A DNA stretch of 64,000 nt, taken from Apteryx mantelli (lineage: Eukaryota > Chordata > Aves > Apterygiformes > Apterygidae). A model generated the notes under the pieces. The model did not search any database and was not told the origin of the DNA. It saw only the letters and a list, made by a program, of their open reading frames with translations. The position numbers were made by a program, and so were the translations under genes. The stretch lies in assembly GCF_036417845.1 (NCBI RefSeq), contig NC_089981.1:38012668-38076667 (forward strand). Direction: 5' to 3'. Below, piece by piece: positions 1-12,264 of this stretch (its first letter is position 1; each line of letters begins with the position of its first letter).

Positions 1-2840
1 CTTAGTTAATTTATAGTTTTTTGGAACAGATTGTCTCTGTCTTTCATTTTCTTCCCATTCAGGAATCTGTCAACCTGACTGCAGAAGAAACACAGTACCT
101 ATTGTCCTGTGCCTATTTTACATGCTGACAATGGTAAAACTTATTTTCCCACAAGTTTGCATTGACATTCTCATCTTCTCTAGGGGTTACTTCAAGAGGA
201 TAACACCACTTCCTGCCATTAAACTTCCTTGTGTCAAAGATATCTGATGGTTTTCAGTGCATGGAAAAGGGCAGTTGGCAGGCTGATAATTGCATGTGTA
301 CCTCTGCAGGCTGTTGTGAAAGATGCTATCTTGGGGCAAACCTCTAGGAAATGTAAAAACTTTGTGTTTAAAAAATTAGCATGAAGATGTGTAAGGTGAA
401 CGCTGCCTAACGTATAGAGTCCTTACAGCTTTAGTGACTACAACCAAAAGTCAGATCTGCTAGTAACACTAGCAGCAATTCCTGAAGGTTCCCTTGGATC
501 TGCCTTGGATTCAGTCAAAGTACATCAAACCTGATATGTTTCAGAGGGTATTCTTGGGCTCAGTGACTTGTCTTTTTTAATGAAAGATCATTTAAACTAT
601 GAAGCTTCTGGCTGTGTAATTAGGAAAGTCTCTACACAAGTTTTTGAGCAAACAGACAGAAGAAGGTACTGTCATTTTGGAGAAGGTCAACATAAGCCTT
701 CAAAGTATTTATATATTTTTGGGGCACTTTGAGATTTAATGCAGTTATTCTAAAGTGACCTCTCTGTGTATACAGGAGATCAGCAATGCAATACATGTGT
801 GACCACGTGAGCACTATTAGCATCTGGCAGTTTGGGGTGTCTTAGTGTTCTGGTATGTGTACTGTACTCATAGCAGAAGTGATTTCCCAGTAAAATTGAA
901 ATGTGGAATTGTAAAGAGTAGTTCAGCTCGAATGTGCACTGGGTACAAGCTATAATATTGGCAGGTAGTGATACAGTTATCACTGCATATGGTAAATATC
1001 TGTTGGTAATCCTTGTGATTATATTAATACAATCTAGAACACTTCACACAAATTCTGATCATAGATGCCCGAAGAAGCATCTCTGCTTCTCTTTCTTCAG
1101 CATTAGAAATGTTCTTGTTTAAGTCCTGACTCATCATCCTCATTGAGTAGTAAATTAAGTACTTGAGGTGGCCCAGTTACATATCAGGTTTTTATGCCTC
1201 ATTTCAAGTGTAGCACAGACCTTTGGAATTTCATGTGGTCTTGTATAAAAGTAAATTAATGATTATGTATTATTCATAAAATATTTCCACCGTTTTGTCT
1301 CTCTTCTCCTCTGTAAAATCACCCGCAGAGGGCTGAAGGATTTGCCTCCTACTTAATTCAGCTTATGTTCATGAATAAGCTACTTGAGCTCCCCTCCCGA
1401 AAGAATTGTTCCTGCCACATCCTCTCTGTATCTGAGTGATGGTCACACAAGAAACTTCAGATGTCGCTTTTTAAGCAGTATAGCATTTTGGAGTATTATT
1501 GTTTTACTTCTGAGCTGCCAAGTGAATGTCTTTCTGAAATGAGCAGTCTTAAGCTTTTTAGATCTGCCTGATACCTTTTGGCCCACAGAAGGGAGAGGAT
1601 TAGATAAGTCTTGGTCTTGATCTCAAATTGATGTCTCTTTCTGTAGTAGCCCTGGCTGATTGCTCAGCGTGCACTTGTGAAGGTTCTTCCACTCTCCTTG
1701 TTGCAGGCTCTACTGAGTTGGGTTAAAAGGAAGACTTTGTAGTCTGAGAACATAGCCAAAGATGGATGCTTGAGCAGCATGGGAAGGAAAACAGATCCTT
1801 TTGGCATCTCAAAATGTGATAGTCCTTGCAATAACCCACTAAACTTATTCCCAGAAGACTGGGATTCTGAGTTCCTGCTTTAAGAATGGTAGAAATTCAT
1901 GCGTTAATTTGAAGAATTTGTGCTTAAATTGCTTTTGAGCTGTTTTGTAGAAAATGGAATTAGTTCCTGATTCTAAGTCCACTGAAGAGTCTGAAAGATT
2001 TCCACTGATTTCAGTGACCTTTGGTAAGATGTGATATATTATGAAAATAGCAGAGAATGTCACTGTGGGTTTTTTCACCCTAAAAAGCAGATTGGCAACA
2101 TACCTATAACCTATCTTTTCATATTTTCCAAGCACTTTGCCACTAAGAAAATTAAATACATCATTGTTATGAAGTTTTCAGTTAAAAAAAAATTTAATGC
2201 TGGACATTCAGGAAAGGTTTTATAAATTTATAAAAATGGTTTTCAGAGTTAAGTGTCTTCCTGAGACTTCTGCAATTTTTCTGTATCCAAATGTGACCTT
2301 CCATGTTAAATTTTGCAAGTTGAATGTTTTCCTAATTATATCTAGGCAGCTCTATGCAGAGAAGGAGCAACTGTGAACAGGTGTAAATCACTGCTAAGTA
2401 CTCTGAAATGATAAATGAGCAAGACTTGAATAAAAACAAATTTGTCACCATGATTTACTATTTCAGAGATGCCAAGAGTGAATTTTTATTACATTTCATG
2501 ATATAAAATTTGAAATAAGTATTTTTCAAGAGTATTGGTGATCTATTTTATATAATGTTTTGTATGTTTATGTGATTTCTAGGGTTTCTTTTGCAAAGAT
2601 GGATAAATATGATTGATCTCACTCTGGAGAGTACTTACCCAGAGCAAAGGCAGTTTCTTCTCATCCTCAGCTTTTTTACGGTAGTGACTGAAGCCTTGTC
2701 AAGATTGGGCCTGTGTTGTACCAAAGTTCTGTGAGTACACAGAGCAGAAACCATCCCTGTCCTCTAAATAGACAGGACAGCATGAGGAAAGGGGCATACG
2801 GAGAAGCAGGGTGAATGATGTAATGAAATCATGTTGTAGT
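1..2840. other. AT-rich non-coding stretch, nothing recognised
   Basis: Plain AT-rich sequence with short chance frames only. I see no splice-bounded frame, recognisable repeat family, CpG cluster or RNA gene here. Confidence 0.6.
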
Positions 2841-2850
2841 GTGTGAGTGG

Positions 2851-2904
2851 GTTTTTTTGTTTGTTTGTTTGTTTTTGTTTTTTACTGTTTTGTTTTGTTT
2901 TTGG
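2851..2904 (+). repeat. TTTG-rich simple repeat
   Basis: The plus strand reads as an imperfect run of TTTG units broken by longer T runs and one TACTG interruption. On the minus strand it is CAAA-rich, so it could be the decayed A-rich tail of an old retroposed element, but no element body is recognisable beside it. Confidence 0.8.
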
Positions 2905-2909
2905 CATGG

Positions 2910-4740
2910 TATCTCTTGGGGGAGACTGAATGATTTGGTGAAGGGAAAGGAGCTGGCTGAATCTGCCAATGGGGGCAAGGTTCCTTATTCGGAAGTAGAT
3001 TTAGAAGGTAAGGGTTTGCATTTTCAGTATGTCACAAGTGTTGATCTGACCTTTTCAAAATTTTGGTTAATCTCCCTCTCATTCATTGGGGTGGGGTGGG
3101 GAAAACGCAGATAAGCCAGGAACTTTCTTGAATTTCAAAAACCGAAACACACAAGGACCTATTCTCTTCTCAATAAGCATCTTTGCTGAAGTGCTCAGAT
3201 AAAACATGAGGGCATGAAACACTAGATTTTTTTTCTGCAGATTGGAGATGGGTTTGGAATTATTTTTTGATTTAGCCAGGAAGGTTGATTATCGTTAATA
3301 ATGCTACCTCTAATGTTTCATTGTAATCTTATTTTAAGGAAATGTTTAAGCATTAAGCATTTTCCCACAGCAGTGAAACAATGTACCTTTCCCTGCCAAA
3401 GATCACATTCACATATATCCTCCTCATTCCTGTAGCTGGAAGGTAAGGTTTGGAATTTTTCCAGTAGCCAAGCTGCTAATTTGCCATCAATGATCGTTAT
3501 CAGGAGGCATTTGACTGAGGTATCTCATGTTATAGCAAAGTATGGTGTTGGCAGTGTGTGATATGTTAGCTGTTTCAGGTCTTGGGGTCCTGCTGGTACT
3601 GATTTCTGTATGGCTGCACTTCATATTTGCTGAGAGATATCTCCTATGATATAATTAAGTTTTAGTGCACTGATTAGTTGGTGTGCGTGTGATATGGGAT
3701 GGGGAAAAAGAGTTTGCTGGCACCCATACTATAAACAGAATACCTAATCCGACTCCTTGGCACTCAGTGGAAGTTCAGCTACTGAATTCAGTGAGAGGAG
3801 GTGCGTGCCCAATGCTCTTTCTACTTAATATACAACTCTCAGTGTCCCCAAGATGTTACAGTATTAAGAAAAGTATTACAAAATTGTTTATTGTATGCAT
3901 TTATTATAATTTCTCAAACACTTAAGTGGAAAAAATGAAAACAAAGTCTACCTGAAGCTCTTACTTCAGTTGAAAAGAAATGGGATCTTTGTGTTGTGAA
4001 GGTACCTCATGGTATTTAGTACCTTAGAGTTTACTAGTAAGTGAGATTGCAGGAGCTTGCCAGATCGTGATAATGCACGAGGTGCTGCAAGTGCTCTGGA
4101 CAGTGATTTGAACCAATTTCTAAAACCAACATTTAGTCACTAGTGACAGTTTCTTTAATGACAGCTAAACACTTAAAGTCAGCATCATATTTTGCATCAA
4201 TGCCTTGTTTTAGCAGTGTAGCTCGTAAGCTAAGATATAGAACCAGAAGAAATTAAAAAAAATTCAATCAACCTTACCATTTTATGATCCTTCTATTTTG
4301 ATTTAGTGATGCCTGCTTCATTTTGAGTTTTTCAGTTCTGCATTGTTAAGATTACATATGCCATAGGAGAATTTGTTTAAACTCCATTTTTATTGGAAGT
4401 AAAATAAAAACTGGAAATCTTCCTGTTATTCTAAGGCTTTATAACAGCTTGTTTGTACAGAGTCTAAACTTAGAGCCAAATTTGCCGTGTCCTTTAAAAC
4501 AATAATAACCTCAGAATACCGCTAATAAATGCTGGAAGATTTGTCAGTGTTCAAACAAGTTTGAAGACATTGATTTGTTTGCCGTACTTAGCCTTTACGT
4601 TGATGGAGTTCAAGCTAGAATTTATGGGTTTGTATTTTCTATTATTCTATTATTTTCTGTTATTTCTATTATTTTCTAAATAATAGATCATTTATTATTA
4701 GATGTATAATGGTTATTGTTCATAGCTGTCCATATTTTTA
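2910..4740. other. AT-rich non-coding stretch, nothing recognised
   Basis: No recognisable gene or repeat. Near 4630-4690 there is a loose TATTATTCTA-like low-complexity patch. Confidence 0.55.
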
Positions 4741-4806
4741 AAATTTTCATGATCTATTAATCATTTATTAACCCTTTATAAACCATTTATAAATGTACTC
4801 TGAATA
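4741..4806. repeat. Possible relic of an old AT-rich palindromic repeat
   Basis: The stretch alternates ATTAATCATTTATTAACC with TTTATAAACCATTTATAAAT. That pattern resembles old MITE-like repeats built from 'ATTAACCATTTATAAA' units that I remember from reptile genomes. It is short and low in complexity, so chance is a serious alternative. Confidence 0.25.
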
Positions 4807-4809
4807 AAA

Positions 4810-6850
4810 AGTGTGACCAGTTCAGTTTTTTCTTCAAGTTTAATATTAAAGGCAAGTCCAAGGTCAAGATGGGCATAGGGAGGCTTTCGGGAGCTGGTGT
4901 AGTTTATATTTTGGCCAGTCAGCTGAGGAACCACGTGGAACTAAAATTAGTAAAGTGTGTGCAGTGAAGAAAGTTCACACGGTGTAATATGCTCTGGGCA
5001 GTATTAGCATTGATTTATCCAATCTGTTAATGGTGTGGTCTGTCTAGACCTTTGGAACATTCCTTAGCTCCTTATTTAATGTAGGAAGAATCATTCGGAA
5101 ATTAGCATATAAATTGTCCAGAGTCAGCAGCCCTTTAAAACAGTGTTCTACCCTTGTCATGGCACAATAACTATTTTAAAAAACAAATTCCCAATCAGGC
5201 ACAATGTCATGAAGAAGCTCTCAACTTTAGATTGCATGCTGAAAAGAGAGCATAAACCTGAGAAAATTTGTTAAGTATAAAATGGGGAAATGGTCAGGAT
5301 TTGATTTGGGTAAGTTTTATTTATTTAGTCATGTTAATAAGGGAAGTATATTATGATGAGGAAACATCTGGCAAGGTCTATTAAAATCATATAGAAGGCT
5401 TGCATATGGAGGGTTTTCTGATTTTGACTCTTTTTTTAATCTTTCCTTGGTCTTCCACACAGTTGGTATATAAGCCATGCTGTATGCTGCATTCATTCAA
5501 GGGCTCAGTCCAGCTAGGACTCCTCTGAGAACTAATCTGCTCCTGGTACTGAACACCAAGTTGCTGGAGAAAGGAGGTGCCATGAACCTGTCAGAAGCAA
5601 ATCCTCCTCCCCAACTTGTTTTTTTGTTAGCTATTCCAAGGCTTTGTACTTACTTGTTCCCAGTTTAGTTGCCAACAGTAACATCCAGTGCCCTGTTCTT
5701 AGGTTATTATTTTCCAGGAAAGATAATATAACATGGATTCAGCTTGTGAATTTGTGCAGGGTTTAGGAACTTGCTTTTTAAAAAGAGTATATTTGTATAT
5801 GGAGACAGGAAAATAAATGACGATATGGCGTGGTAGGTTTATTTGACTTGAATCTGAGATGAACACACTGAGCAGTGAAGCCAGTAAAATCTTTGTACTA
5901 TAACATCATGTGTTCTGAACATGCCATGTACTTTGCAGAAAAACTATTCCAGGAATGTTGCTAGAGAGTTTTATACATTTATTTAGTACTTATTTTTTGT
6001 CTCCCTCTCTCCAAAAGCTGGGTGCTTTAATCACAGTGAAATAAACTGCCTAGGCCACAGAGAGAAAAAGAAATGGAAAGTAATATTCTTACAGAAACTC
6101 CTAAATATGATCTAAAATAACATTTCTGTATGTAAGTGAACAATAATTTTAAGTAGGGATATTTCCTTACCTCCCAAGGGTTAATGCTGAATTTGTTACT
6201 GAAAATGCCTAATCGAAAAGCTTTTTCCATTCCAGAAAAGTTTGGCTTGTAGACAAGAAAGGCTCCAAGCTACTGGGTCTTAAATTTGTCATGGTCCCTG
6301 CGTCCATCCTGTTCATCACCCTGGTGTTCTGAAGAAAGCATATGTTTCAGGGATGGGGGAAAGAGAAGCTTTTTTTCTAGTAGATAGTGAAGAATGGTTT
6401 GAAAAGGGGGAAAAATTCAAAGCCAGCTCCCCCAAAACAGAATAGGTTTTCTGATGCTAGAATGAGGCATAGGAGACATTTTTGTAAACTTTGTCCCATC
6501 TTCTGTTCAAGTGACTTGAAATTTCTTTTGTTTGTGGACAGCCCAGTGACCTGATTGCTATGGCTAAACATAGGGATGCTGATGGGTGCAAATTTGCGTG
6601 CAGTGAGAGTCTTTGTAGCTGTATTAGTGATCTGCCTGGCAGTGAGGTCTTGGCTGGTGATTGTGGGCCATAAGCTTGGTGCAAAATAAAAGTCGCAATA
6701 GGAATATGGCAGAAAAACAGTGGAGCTTGAAGCAGACCACAGAAGTCCCGGGTTTTATTTGTAAGTTCCAGGTGGGGTGAGATGGGTACCCTCAGCCTTC
6801 CCGGCAGAGTGAGCGATAGCAGTTACTCTGACTCTGAACTTTGTGACTGA
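4810..6850. other. AT-rich non-coding stretch, nothing recognised
   Basis: Short chance frames only; none carries a domain or a convincing pair of splice sites. Confidence 0.55.
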
Positions 6851-6870
6851 AGAACTTCATTTGTTTCACA

Positions 6871-6999
6871 GGCTTTGGAGACTCTCTGATCCAAAGAAAA
6901 CCATGCTCAGAAGTGTCCGAATGTACTGAATGCATCAATATATGCAGTTTGTGCAAACGGGAGGCTGATTATAGTGCTTTTGAACAGGCAAAGGTTTGA
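6871..6999 (+). other. Cys-rich open frame behind a splice-acceptor-like site (possible orphan exon)
   Basis: A pyrimidine-leaning stretch ending TTTGTTTCACAG at 6860-6871 is a fair 3' splice-site sequence. From there one frame is open for 42 codons to TGA at 6997-6999, and it is also open for a few codons upstream of the site. It begins GFGDSLIQRKP. Five Cys then fall within 17 residues, spaced C-x5-C-x2-C-x3-C-x2-C, followed by KREADYSAFEQAKV. There is no in-frame ATG start, so if coding it would be an internal or last exon. The spacing resembles small metal-binding or disulfide modules in general, but I recognise no family. An open run of this length is expected often by chance. It could equally be a non-coding exon or nothing. 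Confidence 0.15.
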
Positions 7000-8985
7000 G
7001 AGGTGCTATTTAAAAGTCTCAACACTCCTCTCTGCACACCTACCCCACCTCTGCCATAACGCTGCTGGGCCTCGCTGGAGAGCTGTGTCTGCCAGATTTG
7101 TGATGGTAATTGTGATTTTTAACAAGTACTACTTAGGGCCAGACTTGGGATTATTTCACTGACTGTGTTTGTGACCCAAGTCAAACATGATCCTATAATA
7201 TGAAAAACGATCATGTTCACTACAACGATGCATGGTGTTTGTGGGGAAGGGGCGCAGAGTTATGTCCTTGCAGTCTGCATCTCATAACAGCCACATTTTG
7301 TGTGTAATCCACTGTGGAAAGAGGTCTTTGAATTTTCTTATCTATGCTCCTCTCAAGTGTTTTGTAGCTTGTGGTAAATGCTGTGTGCTTGTGTGTTTTT
7401 ATATTTTCCTTTTAAAATATTTCTGCTTCAGTGGCATTTTAAATGTTTGAAGGGTTTTCCCCCCTCCCTTATTAATCAATTTAATTGGAATTATGGTGCC
7501 CATCAAAAAGTATTACTGCAAGGTGACCTGGAAATAATCATTTCCTTTCATCTATACCAAACATTTGTAGATCGTTAAAATGTCACAAATAAAAAAAATC
7601 TGATTCACAAAGAAATGGCTTTATATGAGCACAGTAAAATATGAGATTTCATTATATACAAAAAGGCTATGTTTTGTGTTCCTGGTTCACAGAGCAAACG
7701 TCCAACACATGTGGAATGCATGGCAGGATGTAGGACCCTCTAAGGGCTGTATGCAGATATGTGAAGGGGAAGGGGGGGGAAGCACTTGTGGGTCTGAGGA
7801 AACGACCCCTTTCAGTAACAAATGGAGCATGTGCTCTGGGTCTCTGGGAGGATTTGTGTGGGGATCTTGCTCTCCACGTGCACACATTCCTCTGAATCAG
7901 ACAGGTGTTAAGTGAAATGGTGCCCAGAGGACGCAGCACCCTCCCATGCTATCAACAGCCTGACCACATGACGGATCCAAAAGCAGCCAAGCACAACTGC
8001 TGCGGGGTTTGCCAAGGGGTTAGATGCCAAATGCTGAGAGAGAGTATCCTTGCCAGCTTGGCACCTTTAGGCCATGTGGCTGCTCCTGGCATGGAGTTGT
8101 CATTGTAATGTGCGGGGGAGAATGTAGCCAGAAGCTCTGTCCTAATAGTTCCTTGTGAACGAAGATATCTTTTTGTGAATATAAAATATTAATTACCTTA
8201 CAAATGTGTTTGGGAGGCTGCACGTGGCTTTGGCGTCTGTCCAGGGTTTATAGTGGCAAAATCAGAGGATTGCCTCCTGGCAGTTGAATTTGTTTGCCCC
8301 CTGGCATCTTGCACTGGAAATGAATGAGAGGAACTATTTGAAAACAATTGACATCTGGGGAAAGAAGTTCATTGGCTTCTGGGATTTGGATCAGTCCCTG
8401 AGCTGGTGCCTTAGGACTGGATTTAACCAGTGCCATAATCTTTTGGCACCTGTTGCAGTTTTTGGCAGTGGCATAGGGCTGCTTTGATTGCACTGTGACA
8501 GGAGTAGTGAGCATATGTCTGATGCCCATCCCAGAAAGAACAACCTAGTGCCCTTAACACCTTTCTCATTGTTTTTCTTCTACTTTCTCTTCTTACTTTC
8601 TCTTATTCTTCAAACTGCTGCTAGTGGTTATCATTATGTGCAGACAAGCATCCGTCAGCATCTCCAAAGTAAACAAACAAAAGACAAAGCAAGAGAACAG
8701 GAATAAGGACAGTTCTGTGTTGTTGTCAGATTTCAACTGCTCTTTTGTATTTGATTTTAGAATTGTTCATCTGGCCTTGAATTTTAAGTGCAGTAAACAA
8801 AGGGCTCCAGGCAAAATGATACATGTGCTGGCATCTGAGATGTAATCACAGGAGGAGTATTTTGTTTTGTAAGTATGCTAATGAAAATAACCTAATATGT
8901 ATCTTCAAGAAGAGAATTCAGTGGACCCATTAAAGGAAGTCTCTGCCTACATGTCTCTGTACTGATTGTACATCTGTAAATGGCT
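7000..8985. other. Non-coding stretch, nothing recognised
   Basis: No recognisable gene or repeat. The open frames on both strands around 7.6-8.5 kb overlap each other and carry no recognisable domain. A pyrimidine-rich patch lies at about 8560-8615. Confidence 0.5.
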
Positions 8986-8988
8986 GCC

Positions 8989-9131
8989 ATCCAGCAAAGC
9001 TCTTAAGTGCATGCTTAACTCTCAGCACAGCTTGGCTACAGCAATGTTACTAACTTCAGCATGTGAGCTTTTGTGCATTTGGGGCATTCACATGCCTGGT
9101 GTTAAGCACATGCTTATGTGCTGTTCTGGAT
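8989..9131. repeat. Palindromic MITE relic (hAT-like, sauropsid type)
   Basis: The two ends are inverted copies of each other. The left end, ATCCAG at 8989 through GCATGCTTAAC, pairs with the right end, GTTAAGCACATGC through CTGGAT at 9131, at about 68% over 38 bp by hand count. The core words GTTAAGCACATGC and CTTAAGTGCATGCTTAA match a non-autonomous DNA transposon I know from turtles, crocodilians and birds ('GATCCTGCAAA...TTAAGCACATGC...'). I see no clear target-site duplication, in keeping with great age. Confidence 0.55.
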
Positions 9132-9134
9132 AAC

Positions 9135-10915
9135 TAACTCTTCATTGTGTCTTACAGGCCTGTAGCCAGGAGTATGGGTCCCATTTCAGCCTCGGTTTTC
9201 TGCTCCTGTAGAAGGAATTGAAGATGACAATAGGAGCCACACGTCGTTCTTCTACAGTGCTGAGGTTTTTATCCTTCATTTGGACTTCACTGAAATACAG
9301 AGGTATGGATCCCTGAATAACGTAATGAAGCCTACTGACACTGTGTGTACTTTACTTTTTGTGGTCCTTTGGAAACAGCCCAAGGATTCCCAGGGGTCTG
9401 TAGAACAGTCTTAAAAACTGTTATTCAAAATGAGTTGCTTGCTTTTCTGAAGGAGTCTGGCTGTAAGCCCCTCCAGTCACCAGAGCTGTTTCATTGGGCT
9501 CTGATTGACAGACACCCTTCCTACAGACTAAATTAGTAGGTGGGCTGGATATAATGATTTTATCCAAAAAGGCCCCCGCGCTTACTAGTATTTAGTACTG
9601 TTTGTTGAAAGTGAGTCCTTAAGTAACCCATGCAAAATTGCAGGAGGGGCGGAGAGCATAATGGGAAAATGGGGATATCGTATGTCACCCTCTCACGCTT
9701 ACAATCCACATTGCTGTATCACAGTTATGTGCGTTTGTACTAACAGATATTCAGAAAGTTGTATGCATTAAAATTTATCATTGTATTTGCTGCATTGTGA
9801 GAAGTCAGCATTGAGAGATGGGGTGATTAGGTTTGACGAGCAACTCCACAAATCCTTACAGTAGTTCCTGGAATTACAACTCAGCTTTGTTGTCTAGGAA
9901 GTCAACAGAGGATCTTGGGCTTCCTGTCTGCCTACAGAGTGCAAGCGAGATGAACTTTGGTAAGGGCAGCCCAACTGTAAAAACTCTTAAATGATATTTA
10001 AAGAAAATTTATTAATTGTAATCTAATAGTCACAGTTCAGAGATCTCATTGAATACCTCTGTCAACATACCTGGTTAAAAAAAGAATAAAAAGGGATAGA
10101 GAAAATTCCATCAGTAACAAGGAACTGTATTCATAGGTAAAGTCTAAGTGAGCAAAAACTGCAAAATGTTCTAGTGTATGCAGTTCAGAGTCCACTCAGG
10201 TATTTTCAGGACTACCATCTGCATCAGAAAGTTGCTGGACTAATAACTCTGATTCTCTCCAGTATTTTCTTGGTATGCCTGGGGTGTGGTTCCAAAAAAG
10301 GAGTAGCTGGCAGGTTTGGGGGGTTTTTTGTTTTGTTTTTACCTTCACCAAAGCCTGCTTGTCTTACAGGGATCAGAGTGCATCTCTGGTCTTTGGGATT
10401 TATTTATTTTAAGAAAGTTCATTTCTTGGAGTTCATGAAAATCTAGATGGGGAAAAAAATATCCTTTTGTGAGGAGGTTCTTATCTGCTGCATTTAGGTA
10501 CTTGAAAATGGCTTCCTAAACTGTCCAAAGAAATTCACTTGTGGGCTAAGACCCCAAATTCCTTTAAAAATGGCAGAAAATGCAAGTTTGAGAAATATTT
10601 TAAAGTATCTTTGTCCAGCTTTTTGTCCCAGGAGGAAGAAGAGAGAAACTTAGCACCACATGTGACAGATGCTGCTCAAGATGCTTAACACATCACTGAA
10701 AGATGCTCTGTAACCATCATGTTGTGAGTAATGAAGGAATGTGAATGGGATGGAAGAGAACAGTCCAGATTTACTGTAACCGCATCTGTAGCCTCGCCAC
10801 TCTCATGTGGTGTAAAGAGGTCAGCAAACTTCTGCCAGTTCCTGGAGTATGACTAAACATCTCTCTGCAGTGCAAGGCAACATCATATAGAGAGCCCCCA
10901 CGTTACCTCCAAGTG
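9135..10915. other. Non-coding stretch, nothing recognised
   Basis: No gene, recognisable repeat or CpG cluster. Open frames are short and without domains. Confidence 0.5.
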
Positions 10916-10919
10916 AGCT

Positions 10920-11117
10920 GGCATGTCTGTAGTAGATTACCACACAGGGATACTAGCTTCAGTGCCAGAAACAGTAAAGCTCTGTTACTGCCATACATAG
11001 TTAATTAGCTCGGGTGTCACACCGAGCAAGCATAGCTATATTGCTTCTGGTTCTGTGGCTAAGTTAATTGACGCTGGCTTGGGGATCTTTGCCCCAATGT
11101 ACAGTGCAGACATACCC
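10920..11117. repeat. DNA-transposon (MITE) relic with terminal inverted repeats
   Basis: GGCATGTCTGTA at 10920-10931 is answered by TGCAGACATACC at 11105-11116. As inverted repeats they match at 10 of 12 positions. The terminal word GTGCAGACATACCC is typical of short DNA transposons abundant in turtles and crocodilians and known to me as old relics in birds. The interior (AGCATAGCTATATTGCTTC and neighbours) also recalls that family. The element is about 200 bp, with no visible coding capacity and no clear target-site duplication. Confidence 0.55.
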
Positions 11118-11309
11118 AGGAATGCACTCCTATTGTTGATTGAATACTGTTTTTTCTCATAAATGTGGCAGGAGTATAATTGCAGGGTGGGAAAAGAAGG
11201 CCAATATACATTCACTTCACTTTAGAAACTAAATTAAACCTTTGACTTAACCCATTTCTATACCAGCTCCCTGCAGGCATTTCTACAGGCTTCATTAGAG
11301 CCAACCTAG

Positions 11310-11642
11310 AGGCCATGGAAAAGGTCTTACAAAAGACTAGCCAGGAAGCCAGTCACAGACCCAGATCCTGCTGCTACAGAATACAATCTGCCTCTTGGCA
11401 CCTTGGGCTTGCAGCTGCCAGGCACTCTCCTTATGTGGTCACTGGTGTTGGCTCGGAGGCTGGAGCAGATAGACGAGGACGACGAAGGGGGAACACATTC
11501 ATCACTGCCAGCAATGAGTGGAGGCAGTGCCAAGTCACTATGTAACCAGGCACATGTGCCAATTTGCTCGGTAATTGGATTGCTATTTGAAAAATTAAAG
11601 TGGTGTCTAGAAAATTCTAACCTTGGCGTTTATGTATGAAGT
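11310..11642 (+). other. Open frame of 110 codons without a recognised product
   Basis: One frame is open from just after the stop at 11307-11309 to a TGA at 11640-11642. Its middle reads RRLEQIDEDDEGG, followed by a Ser- and Ala-containing stretch. A second plus-strand frame (11315-11545) and a minus-strand frame overlap it, so openness is not specific to one frame. No ATG opens the frame, and no domain, signal peptide or membrane segment is evident. An AG after TTCTACAG at 11281-11288 could be a weak acceptor, but the in-frame stop at 11307 would then cut the frame. Most likely a chance frame in a locally GC-richer patch. Confidence 0.12.
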
Positions 11643-11644
11643 TT

Positions 11645-12170
11645 GCAGTTGAGTGGGCTGAACAGGAAGAATGAAGGTGATCAGACATAGGTGTTTAGGA
11701 AAGCAAATATAGGAAGTGATCTGATTGCTTTCCAAAGCGTTACGCTAGCCTCAAAAACAGCCACTCTGTACCAGAGAGACAAAGAGCAAGATACAGTGCA
11801 ATGAAAAGCTGTAACAGTATGGATGAGCTGTAACCCATTGCTTACTAAAGAAAATTGGTGCAGACTTGTCACCTGCAAGTGATTTACATAAAGAAAAAAA
11901 TATAATTGGGGGAAGGGCTTAATCTACCTGCTGTAATTATTTTCTTTTTCCAAAAGAGGAAAAAACTATTGGCATTGCTGTTTCTTTTTCCATTTATTCC
12001 GAGCCTGCAAATTTGTTGTTTCTTTATGTCTATAAAATATATTGCTCTCAAATACATTTGCTGAACAAATCCTATGCACTAATATTAAACATAGGTTATG
12101 CTGAATGGTCCAGGTACACAGAGAATTTCTTATTCAAAAGTATGCCTGTGCCACAAAGCCATTTCTGCTC
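11645..12170. other. AT-rich non-coding stretch, nothing recognised
   Basis: No gene-like, repeat-like or CpG-rich sequence noted. Confidence 0.5.
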
Positions 12171-12174
12171 CCCT

Positions 12175-12262
12175 TGAGGTCAAATTCAGACCTTGCTTTG
12201 ACTTCAGTAGAAGCGTAATTATATCCAAAAATATAGGTACCTAAATTGTCCTTCAGGCATTT
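12175..12262. repeat. Degraded MITE relic (weak)
   Basis: CAAATTCAGACC, GACTTCAGTAGAAG and TAGGTACCTAAATTG follow one another. These recall internal and terminal words of old palindromic MITEs in sauropsids ('AAATTC...GACTTCAGTGGAG', 'TAGGCACCTAAAT'). Only one end is visible and the call rests on memory of such families. Confidence 0.3.
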
Positions 12263-12264
12263 CA

